NCBI GenBank assembly: GCA_002753735.1
Contig: PEAN01000003.1
Coordinates: forward strand, 62,001 to 126,000
Direction: 5' to 3'
Length of the DNA stretch: 64,000 nucleotides
DNA from: Magnetococcales bacterium DCbin4
Lineage (GTDB): Bacteria > Pseudomonadota > Magnetococcia > Magnetococcales > UBA8363
The notes below the pieces were generated by a model that saw only the letters and a list, made by a program, of their open reading frames with translations, had not been told where the DNA came from and made no database searches. This document shows positions 1-8,366 of this stretch, one piece after another. Numbering within the stretch: position 1 is the first letter of the stretch; every line of letters begins with the position of its first letter. The position numbers and the translations under genes are program-made.

Positions 1-281
1 TAATAGGAGACGAAATATTCAACCGCATTGTTGGGGAAAAATGAGCGCATCTCGCTGTACAACTGGCCCGCCAGGGTTTTGTTGTGCGCCAGGATCAACG
101 CCGGACGCCCCAATCGTTCAATCACCTTGGCCATGGTATAGGTTTTACCCGAACCCGTGACCCCCAGGAGCACCTGGTCCCGCTTTCCCTGGCGTATCCC
201 CTCCACCAAGGCATGGATCGCCCGTGGTTGATCACCACGGGGTTCAAAATCACCAACGATCTGGAAAGGAATCGAAGTCAT
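1..281 (-). CDS. uvrB: Excinuclease ABC subunit B, N-terminal part (truncated by window edge)
   Basis: Reverse-strand translation begins [94 protein letters not shown], which reads as UvrB with Walker A GVTGSGKT. Confidence 0.93.
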   Translation of the reverse strand, partial: MTSIPFQIVGDFEPRGDQPRAIHALVEGIRQGKRDQVLLGVTGSGKTYTMAKVIERLGRPALILAHNKTLAGQLYSEMRSFFPNNAVEYFVSY

Positions 282-880
282 TGTTTTACTTTTATATATT
301 TATGTTATTACGATTTCATGCCAAATATTTCAGTATAGGACGGTATGCCAATGAAGGACTGTTGATGTTTTGAAACCGGCTGGTGCAATCCAATGTTAAG
401 TGTTGATCCATTCAGTATCAGGTGATGTCCTGGGCGGAAGACAGGGAGTCAAGTCCGTGTCTGGTTGGACAACTGGCGCTTGCCCTCTCGAGCAATTCCT
501 TTGCCAAGGATTGCTACTCTGTTTTGAGAATCTATCCTATCAACAAAACAATTTCAGCACAGTTGTTGTCTTCCGGGAAAAGGATCGAGAAGATCCCCAG
601 CCCCTGCCTTTCAAGCGTTGTCCTCCCTATTATGAATCTCCTTGCGTTTCCTCCAACTAACGAAGACTGAGGAATCTTGCGGGCCGCACATCCTGTCCCT
701 CACCTTCGTTGGCTGAATTCCCACTGATCCAGAATTTCATTCAGTCTGCTCCTTCAAATGTCATTGAGTTTGTATCTCGCTATTTTGAGATCATATGCCA
801 TCGGATGTCAAATCAACCATCGCCAAAATTCGCACGCATCCCTCAGCAACCGTTCAGAGTCTGTGTTGGAAATAATTAGC

Positions 881-908
881 CAATCAAGGCTAGATAACTA
901 GGAATTAT
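881..908 (+). repeat. Left arm of perfect 28-bp inverted repeat CAATCAAGGCTAGATAACTAGGAATTAT, 2 nt before the ATG of the aminotransferase gene
   Basis: Read directly; reverse complement is identical to 6654..6681. Confidence 0.97.
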
Positions 909-910
909 CA

Positions 911-2290
911 ATGTCTCATATCTTTGGTGACTTGGCTGCGATGGAAGCACGTTACTGTTCCTGGGGTGACACCGTTCATTACAATGATCCCATCCGTATG
1001 TTCGAAGAATGCCAGGATGCCTTTCTCTTCGACAGTCATGGTAATCGTTATCTTGACTTCCAGATGGCATACTCAGCCGTCAACTTCGGATATAGAAATG
1101 GATTTTTTCTGGATGCTATATTAGATCAACTTGATAGACTGCCGCAGATTGCTTCTGAATATGTCACCCGAGAAAAGATACTTCTCTGTGCACGGATCTG
1201 CAGGTCCGTGGAAGAGCGATGGGGAATACCTGGCCGGGTACATTTTAATGTAGGCGGGTCCCAGGCTATTGAGGATTCACTCAAGCTCATAGCAGCAAAC
1301 TGTGGTCGGAGGAAAGTATTTGCGTTCGAGGGATCGTATCATGGACGAACACTTGGGGCCTCTTCCATTTCTTCGAGCTTCCGTTATAGGAGCCGATATG
1401 GCGATTTCGGCGACCGCGCTTGTTTCATTCCATTTCCCTACTGCTTCAGGTGTCCATATGGTAAGGACATTCAAGATTGTGACTTGTACTGTGCCAACCA
1501 GTTTGCCCGGTTGTTCGAAAGCGAATTTCAGGGACTCAAAGACATGCGAGATGGACGGACGGAGTTTGTAGCGTTCTACGCTGAAGCCATCCAGGGAACA
1601 GGCGGCTACGTTATTCCCCCCAAAGGATATTTCCCGAAATTGAAAAGAATCCTGGACGAGCACGGCATCCTATTCGTTCTGGACGATATCCAAATGGGAT
1701 TTTTCCGGACAGGAACTCTTTGGTCAATCGAGCATTTCGGTATTGAACCCGATGTATTGATCTTCGGAAAGTCATTGACAAACGGGCTAAACCCTCTATC
1801 TGGCATATGGGCGCGGGAAAAATTAATTTCCCCGGACCGTTTTCCACCTGGGTCCACCCATTCAAGCTTTGCCTCCAATCCGATTGGTGTACGTCTTGGA
1901 TTAGCAACCTTCGATTGGATTGACAAACAGGATTATGCTCGAACCGTTCCAGATCTCGGAACCTATCTTCTCAAGGGGCTCCGCAATCTTCAGCAGGTTC
2001 ACTCTGAGTTCGGACATGTTGATGCCCTGGGGTTGGCCGCACGTGTCGAAATTTGCCATCGTGATGGATTTACACCAAACCGGGAGTTGACGGAAAGAAT
2101 TAAGGCCAAAGCAATGGACCATTCCGTTGAGACAGACGAGGGCCCTTTGCGGCTGGTTCTTGATATTGGGGGTTATTTCAAAAATGTGCTCACTCTGGCT
2201 CCTCCTCTTGATATCGATGTTGCAACCATTAATCGTTTTTTAAAGATTTTGGACGCGGCTACGATTACGGCAAAGAAGGAATACTCGTGA
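911..2290 (+). CDS. Class III PLP-dependent aminotransferase
   Basis: 459 aa ORF; fold-type I class III motifs including ...FVLDDIQMGFFRTGTLWSIEHFGIEPDVLIFGKSLTNGLNPLSGIWAREKL. Confidence 0.85.
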   Translation: MSHIFGDLAAMEARYCSWGDTVHYNDPIRMFEECQDAFLFDSHGNRYLDFQMAYSAVNFGYRNGFFLDAILDQLDRLPQIASEYVTREKILLCARICRSVEERWGIPGRVHFNVGGSQAIEDSLKLIAANCGRRKVFAFEGSYHGRTLGASSISSSFRYRSRYGDFGDRACFIPFPYCFRCPYGKDIQDCDLYCANQFARLFESEFQGLKDMRDGRTEFVAFYAEAIQGTGGYVIPPKGYFPKLKRILDEHGILFVLDDIQMGFFRTGTLWSIEHFGIEPDVLIFGKSLTNGLNPLSGIWAREKLISPDRFPPGSTHSSFASNPIGVRLGLATFDWIDKQDYARTVPDLGTYLLKGLRNLQQVHSEFGHVDALGLAARVEICHRDGFTPNRELTERIKAKAMDHSVETDEGPLRLVLDIGGYFKNVLTLAPPLDIDVATINRFLKILDAATITAKKEYS

Positions 2291-3231
2291 GACCTGGTCA
2301 GGTCCATAAGATCGTTTCGCGTTTGCTTTCACCACTTGGCATGGTTTTCAGTGGCTGTGAGCAACTATTGTTACTTTATTCTGACAGAAGAGATTTAGAT
2401 CCTGATGGGCCATCACTGGTATTTATCGTCGGAGCTCCACGTAGTGGCACTTCAATTGCGTTTCAATACATTACGCAGCGTTTGAATGTTTCCTTTCCCA
2501 CCCACTTCTGTGCGTTATTTCCTCAGGCCCCGGCACTTTCACTAGTTCTTTCAGACGCCTTGTTCCGACGCCCCCACAGGTGTCTAAGATCCATTCACGG
2601 GTTCAGTATTGGGGATGGACTTCGTGGACCAAATGAATGGGAAACTTTGTTCCGTGATCGAGTCTGCAAGCGTTTACGACAGGGGCGCAACCTTGCTCCA
2701 GAGTTTGATCGTCTTCTGTGGGGAATTGACCTATGGATCGATCGTCCAGTTATAGTAAAAGCTCTCAATGTATCCTTGAGTATTGGTTCTTTTGCCCAGA
2801 TCGTCCCCCGGTCAAAATTCCTTTGGGTTGACCGCGACCCCCTCTCTGTTGCACGCTCCATCTATCGAGCCAAACGTAGAGAAGGGAAGATGGCATCGCA
2901 GATTTGGTATGTCTCAAATGATGCCCTTGAATCGATGACGTTCGGGTCTGAGGCTGAACAGATTGCATCGCAAGTTACCTTAATACGGGATTCCATTGCA
3001 TCATCGTTTGAGATGCTACCTGACAACCGACGCGAACGTCTGTCCTATCACGACCTGTGCACCCACCCGGAACGGCAGATCGAAAAGGTTGCAAAATGGC
3101 TCGGATCTCACATTACCTTGCGATCAGGGGAGCAATTGAGCCGTTTGGATGAAGCAATTTCGAAACCCCTGGACGATCAGAAGGTTGATGAAGACCTACA
3201 TCGTCTTCTGGGAACTACTTCTCTGACCTGA
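2287..3231 (+). CDS. Sulfotransferase-family protein
   Basis: PAPS-binding-like P-loop FIVGAPRSGTSIAFQYI near the N-terminus and FLWVDRDPLSVARSIY region; GTG start overlaps the stop of the upstream aminotransferase. Confidence 0.75.
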   Translation: MRPGQVHKIVSRLLSPLGMVFSGCEQLLLLYSDRRDLDPDGPSLVFIVGAPRSGTSIAFQYITQRLNVSFPTHFCALFPQAPALSLVLSDALFRRPHRCLRSIHGFSIGDGLRGPNEWETLFRDRVCKRLRQGRNLAPEFDRLLWGIDLWIDRPVIVKALNVSLSIGSFAQIVPRSKFLWVDRDPLSVARSIYRAKRREGKMASQIWYVSNDALESMTFGSEAEQIASQVTLIRDSIASSFEMLPDNRRERLSYHDLCTHPERQIEKVAKWLGSHITLRSGEQLSRLDEAISKPLDDQKVDEDLHRLLGTTSLT

Positions 3232-3247
3232 ACAGAATTATTTTCGG

Positions 3248-6200
3248 TTAGTTGGCTCTTATATCTTGGATCAGGCCCTTAAAGAACCTATTCAAAGTAT
3301 GGGCATCGACCAGACGCAGCATCCATTGAGTCAACACGGCTTTTCTCTGTTCAGTTGCAATCGCGAAGGAAAGGTTATTCCACCAATCGAAATCTCGAAC
3401 TTGTGCGATAACTCGTGAGAGTCCGGTAATATCCTCATCAGAAATCTCAAATAGATCAGAAGGTTTATTTCGTCTCGCATGGATCCAGAAATACATTGGA
3501 TAAAGACCTGCTGCAATCCTCAAGGCCGTTTTCATATCGTTATTCCTCACATTTTTACCAAGAACTTCATAAATAAAGGTCAGTGTTTCATCCGGGAAAT
3601 CGAGAATGGTTTTTTCAGCCAAGCGAGCAATGCGAAAGGCCGCTTTGTCGTGTTTATCCGGTACCAATGAGAAAATTGGCACAGGATCGCCTTGTAGGAG
3701 CAGCGTAGTTACATGTGGAACCAAGGGATCATATTGACTTTTACCGCTTTCATGCTGGTAAATGGCTTGGCGATAAAAATTTTGTGGAGAGTTCTCGCGC
3801 ATAACGGTCAAATAGTGTTCGGAAATAGGAATGAAACGGTCATTTATCTTCCCAGCCCAACCGAGAACGCCAAGCATAAAGTCCTGTGTACTGGCATCAT
3901 CACTTTGAAATACGGCTTCAAGCCAGGAATTAAGGCGTTTGTCCTCAACATCCCGGCAGAATAGGAATTTCAGGATCAAACGTGTCATTGAATGCAAGTT
4001 TATCAAGCCGATTAAGTCCCCATGGCTGAGGTCAAATACGGAACCTTTTATAGCCTCCCGAAGACAGTTCTGCCAATAAGGTTCGAATTCGTAGAGATGG
4101 CTTGGTTTGTCCAATTTTCTTGAGTAAAAGAGATAACCGCTGTTTTCTTCTACAGCTTCAACGAGACGGTCGGCAAGAAAGGATGGGTCGGTTCGATTCA
4201 CAAGGGAAAGGATCAAAGTCACTACACTGGAACGTTCAAGAATCGGAATTGGGCCATTGCGCAGAATGAAGATGACAACGGCACTGAACAATGCGCTCGC
4301 TGGTTGGCGTTCTTCTTCAAGGATGATTTTGCGCTGTTCGATCCACCCGAGATACGACTCGATGAAGTTCAGAAACTCTTCAGGAAACAATTTTGCGGTA
4401 AAGTTGAAAGGAATCTCGGAAAAAAAACGATGATCAGTCTTGATCATTTGCTCCCTAAGGCGTGGAAAATTATCGCTCGTCAAGAATGCCGCAGCCATCA
4501 TCAAAGGGTCGTTTATCCAGATATCCCGAACTGAGACTGACCTTCGTTGCACAATTGCAGCACGTATCATTGTCCTACTCAGTGCATCGCCATGGGCATA
4601 AAGTTTCTCGACCTCATCATCGTCGCATCGGGCAACGAAAAAAATTAGAGAATTCAATAAATGAATCTTATACTCAATAACGCTCGAATCAAGATTATTA
4701 TAGGTCTTGATTAATTCAAGAAAAAAAATATCAACCGGCATACCGCCCGCCCGCGATACTTCGAACCATTTGTATTCGTATAAATACACTGACCCGAACA
4801 GAAACTCGCCGATACGATCACCAAGAAAGCGAACAGACTCAAATCGGTTTATCGTCAGGATACCGATATCTACAAGTGCTTGAATGGTCTTGCGTCGCCG
4901 TTCCCCAACTTCTGTATCAATCAGGTTAAGATTGACCATCTTGGTGCGTTCGAACCTCTCGCAGATCCAGACAAGTGCTCCCTCCGCATCCTCTGCTTTC
5001 GCAAGTCGTTGTCCAAGGGAAACCTTATAGATCTCGAATTCCGACATCAGAGACCTTTTCCGTTCGACCAACAAAGAAAATAGACCGAATGTCTGGGGAG
5101 TCCGGAGAAGGTTGACGAACCAGCGATAACGTGACAGGCGCAATTCAGAGGAAACTCTCTCATCCAAAGACTGAAGTACTTCATCGCGTGTAAATGGTCG
5201 TACGATGATGGAACTTCCAAGATAAGTACGGCTGAAATCATATTTCAGCCGGATCCAGTAATCGCTTCTGCAAGTCACAAGACATCGTACTCGGCCATTG
5301 TCAAACTGATCGAGCAATGAGATTATGTTGTTCAGCACAGAACGAACTCTTCTGGTATATGTTATCTCGTTAAGACCATCAACGATGATCAAAAGTGAGC
5401 GATCAAGTGCTGTAACCAATTGGCATACAGACCAAAGAGCGCCCTGTTCCGTGTCGACTCGGGTGAACCACTCATCGATCGTATGCTCGAGTAGCTCAGA
5501 AGCGGGAATATAAATTGTGAGAATTTCTGATGATCGAGAAAGTTTTGAGGAAATTTCTCTTACCAATACTGTCTTTCCATATCCAGGGTCACCTAGCATC
5601 AAGGTTAAACGGTTTTCTGGAATGATTGAATGAGCAAAAGTCCATATTTGTTCCAGTATTTCTCGGCGATGTATGACCATGTTTGTTTCCATGGGCGACG
5701 TTCGCTGAGCCTCAATGCGTTCCAGCTTGTCTTTGACATAGAGGAATGAAAATTTAAGTTTTGGGTCTTTGGTGCGTTTATAAAGTTCCTCGTAAATCCG
5801 CTCGACAAATTTGCCGGCCAAGCCTTTTGCATGATCGGTATTGACCGGCAATCGCTTCTTTGCCAATGCGTTTAGTGTTGGAATATCATCGAGGTCACGC
5901 AAATCAACTGAGGCCAGATAGAGCTGATGTTCGGCCAGCATGCGTGCTAGCGGTGCCTCACTTGCCGTATACCCGAGAAGGATGATCGGACTGTCCAATA
6001 CCTTTCGTCCCAACCAACCGAGAACGGTCTCATTAATGTTAGCCTCAAACTCATCCTCTGTCCAGAGCATGTTCGAACGTTCGATATCTCCGCTGACTTT
6101 GAGAAGTGTTGGAGTATTGATCAAAGTAGGTCGATTTGTACGCGCCAAATCTGAATAATCGAGGACCGTAATACTGAAATCCCCTCCTGGAACTTCATCT

Positions 6201-6655
6201 TTTCTTTTAACTGCCTTTTCGATCAGGCTATCAAAATTAGTCGTCACAACAATCTTGATGTAACCTGAAGCCCACAAATCGACAATGCGATCATAAGTCA
6301 CAATGTCCCTGACCTTTGGATTATTAATTGCCTTATTTTCAAGCGATTTGAAGAAGGAGTAGGCAAGATCGGAATTCAACTTGGAGCGGAATTCTTGTAT
6401 AAATGTAGCAATCTGTTCCTCGCTGGACAGTTTAGAAATTTCTTCTCGTCGTGAATTTTCTATTCCAGAAATGGCGTCTTCGAAGAATTGTTTAGCAAAA
6501 CCAAATGTCGTAGGTATACCATACTCACAGGATACACCAGCTCCAACAAATAATGTTATGCTTGTCTTGAGTTTATTGTTGGACGCAAGCATTAACCCAA
6601 GTATGCGTTGAACGACCGTATCAATGGTATTCGATGGTTGTCCGGAAGAATTCAT
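3248..6655 (-). CDS. SIR2-domain STAND/NACHT-like NTPase, putative anti-phage effector
   Basis: 1135 aa; N-terminal SIR2-like motifs (LFVGAGVSCEYGIPTTFGF, VVTTNFDSLIEKAV), central Walker A LGDPGYGKTVLV and Walker B LLIIVDGLNEI, long helical C-terminus. Confidence 0.82.
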   Translation of the reverse strand: MNSSGQPSNTIDTVVQRILGLMLASNNKLKTSITLFVGAGVSCEYGIPTTFGFAKQFFEDAISGIENSRREEISKLSSEEQIATFIQEFRSKLNSDLAYSFFKSLENKAINNPKVRDIVTYDRIVDLWASGYIKIVVTTNFDSLIEKAVKRKDEVPGGDFSITVLDYSDLARTNRPTLINTPTLLKVSGDIERSNMLWTEDEFEANINETVLGWLGRKVLDSPIILLGYTASEAPLARMLAEHQLYLASVDLRDLDDIPTLNALAKKRLPVNTDHAKGLAGKFVERIYEELYKRTKDPKLKFSFLYVKDKLERIEAQRTSPMETNMVIHRREILEQIWTFAHSIIPENRLTLMLGDPGYGKTVLVREISSKLSRSSEILTIYIPASELLEHTIDEWFTRVDTEQGALWSVCQLVTALDRSLLIIVDGLNEITYTRRVRSVLNNIISLLDQFDNGRVRCLVTCRSDYWIRLKYDFSRTYLGSSIIVRPFTRDEVLQSLDERVSSELRLSRYRWFVNLLRTPQTFGLFSLLVERKRSLMSEFEIYKVSLGQRLAKAEDAEGALVWICERFERTKMVNLNLIDTEVGERRRKTIQALVDIGILTINRFESVRFLGDRIGEFLFGSVYLYEYKWFEVSRAGGMPVDIFFLELIKTYNNLDSSVIEYKIHLLNSLIFFVARCDDDEVEKLYAHGDALSRTMIRAAIVQRRSVSVRDIWINDPLMMAAAFLTSDNFPRLREQMIKTDHRFFSEIPFNFTAKLFPEEFLNFIESYLGWIEQRKIILEEERQPASALFSAVVIFILRNGPIPILERSSVVTLILSLVNRTDPSFLADRLVEAVEENSGYLFYSRKLDKPSHLYEFEPYWQNCLREAIKGSVFDLSHGDLIGLINLHSMTRLILKFLFCRDVEDKRLNSWLEAVFQSDDASTQDFMLGVLGWAGKINDRFIPISEHYLTVMRENSPQNFYRQAIYQHESGKSQYDPLVPHVTTLLLQGDPVPIFSLVPDKHDKAAFRIARLAEKTILDFPDETLTFIYEVLGKNVRNNDMKTALRIAAGLYPMYFWIHARRNKPSDLFEISDEDITGLSRVIAQVRDFDWWNNLSFAIATEQRKAVLTQWMLRLVDAHTLNRFFKGLIQDIRAN

Positions 6656-6681
6656 AATTCCTAGTTATCTAGCCTTGATTG
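6654..6681 (-). repeat. Right arm of the perfect 28-bp inverted repeat, overlapping the first bases of the SIR2-STAND start codon
   Basis: ATAATTCCTAGTTATCTAGCCTTGATTG on + strand = exact reverse complement of 881..908. Confidence 0.97.
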
Positions 6682-6706
6682 ATGGAAAAAACTTACCAAA
6701 CCAGAT

Positions 6707-6731
6707 GTGGGCTATTTTGCCCACCCTTTTT
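6707..6731 (+). terminator. Rho-independent terminator-like hairpin outside the right inverted repeat
   Basis: GTGGGC-TATTTT-GCCCAC followed by CCTTTTT. Confidence 0.55.
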
Positions 6732-7191
6732 CAAGCAACCAAAAGAAAAACCCCTGTATGATCTGTAATAGGAATGTGATGAATCTAATTAAATTGCTAT
6801 ATCCTTTATCATAAAATATTATGAATTATAAAATTAACATGAAGCGGCTTTGATTTATGATAGAATTATAATGTAATATATCACATATGCGGATTCAAGT
6901 AAATGGTAATAAAGAAAGAACGAATCATATTTTGTCTTGTTGGCTTCCTATCTTTCATCATGCCTCTTGCTCTACCAATGAAATATTTCTCAAGGCCATC
7001 CGCCCCCTTTTATTGCTGGTCATTCGCCGACATTCGCGATTCGCCCTCGCTCAACTCTTTCCACAATGAAACATTTTCAATCAATAAATAATTTTTAACT
7101 TGGATGTTTTTTCCATCTTCAATCCACCTTCGGCCCCCCTATTGCAGCATCTCATACCAGACATGTCAAACTCCTGAAGCAATCCCGAATA

Positions 7192-7211
7192 GGATCGACT
7201 GGCCCCATGAG
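7192..7211 (+). repeat. Direct repeat GGATCGAC-N4-CCCATGAG, upstream of the tyrosine recombinase gene
   Basis: Matches 8342..8361 at 16/20 positions (only the central 4 nt differ). Confidence 0.7.
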
Positions 7212-7260
7212 CAATCCTAAAGTTCTAAAGATAAGTAAAAATAAAAGGTGACTTAACAAA

Positions 7261-8196
7261 ATGAATCTTGAAGTGTTATCATTAGGATTTATCAGCTATT
7301 GTCAAGAGAAGGGACTCTCACCACACTCCCTACGCGCGTACAAACAGGATCTAAAAGGTTTCCTGACTTGGCTGGAATCACACGATGGAGTCGATCCGTT
7401 CAACAGGGAAACCATCTCTGAGTGGATTCTCCAATTGCGGGGAAAAAAAATGGCCCCAGCCAGCATTCGGCGTAAAATCGCTTTCCTGAAGGTGATGTAC
7501 CGATGGCTGCATGAGAATGGAAAAATTACCCTTAACCCCTTTCACCTTTTCCGGACGACGATCAACGTGCCCCGTCGGCTTCCTCGTCACCTCAGAACGG
7601 ATGAACTTAGAATGCTGCTGCAAAACCCTTCCAGTGGCAGCCCGCTTGTCTCAATCAAGGATTTCCCACAAGTCACCCTGAAACTCGCCGTTGAGCTCAT
7701 GTTCGCCACCGGGGTCCGGATTGGAGAACTTTGCTCGATTAAAGTATCGGATATCAATCTGCTGGAGGAAAAAATATCCATCAGGGGAAAAGGTAACCGT
7801 GAACGAATCGTCTTTATCGTCGATCCAGAATTGATTTGCTTGCTCCAAAATTATATCACATTACGTACATCGGTCAGTTCAAGAACCGATCAGCTACTGA
7901 TCTCTTCTTTGGGAACCCCCGCTCGACCAGACTATATTCGACGAATGCTCAAAAAATTTGCCCTTGATATTGGACTTCAACGAACAGTCACCCCACACAT
8001 GCTTCGCCATAGCGCCGCAACGCAATTACTTGAAAACGGGGTGGATATCCGATTTGTCCAAAAACTACTTGGTCACAGCAGTATCTCCACTACGGAAATC
8101 TATACCCACGTCTCCAATCTGAGCTTGCAGCGGACCCTGCGTCAGGCCAATCCTCGGAGGAAACTGATCGATTTCCAACAACGATCCACATCATGA
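7261..8196 (+). CDS. Tyrosine recombinase, XerC/XerD-like
   Basis: 311 aa; SAM-like N-terminal core-binding domain and catalytic residues R (ATGVRIGEL), K (GKGNRER), HxxR (HMLRHSAAT), H (LLGHSSISTTEIYTH) with Tyr. Confidence 0.9.
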   Translation: MNLEVLSLGFISYCQEKGLSPHSLRAYKQDLKGFLTWLESHDGVDPFNRETISEWILQLRGKKMAPASIRRKIAFLKVMYRWLHENGKITLNPFHLFRTTINVPRRLPRHLRTDELRMLLQNPSSGSPLVSIKDFPQVTLKLAVELMFATGVRIGELCSIKVSDINLLEEKISIRGKGNRERIVFIVDPELICLLQNYITLRTSVSSRTDQLLISSLGTPARPDYIRRMLKKFALDIGLQRTVTPHMLRHSAATQLLENGVDIRFVQKLLGHSSISTTEIYTHVSNLSLQRTLRQANPRRKLIDFQQRSTS

Positions 8197-8219
8197 TCTT
8201 TTCTGATCAATCAAAAAAA

Positions 8220-8243
8220 CGCTCCATACTTCGAGCGCTTCTT
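8220..8243 (+). terminator. Hairpin CGCTC...GAGCG downstream of the recombinase gene
   Basis: CGCTC-catacttc-GAGCG followed by cttcttcat; weak U tract. Confidence 0.35.
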
Positions 8244-8341
8244 CATATATTATATGAATGATATTATCAATCTGAAAACAATAACATAAGCATGAACAAA
8301 TAATGTTACTATTATTATGCCGTGAGCAGGCATGGTTCCTG

Positions 8342-8361
8342 GGATCGACCACTCCCATGAG
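8342..8361 (+). repeat. Direct repeat GGATCGAC-N4-CCCATGAG, downstream of the tyrosine recombinase gene
   Basis: Second copy of 7192..7211. Confidence 0.7.
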
Positions 8362-8366
8362 GTAGA

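Noticed and set aside
400-670. Overlapping small ORFs between uvrB and the left inverted repeat
   Set aside because: No recognisable family, weak coding character, two overlapping frames; more likely a leader/promoter region or decayed sequence.
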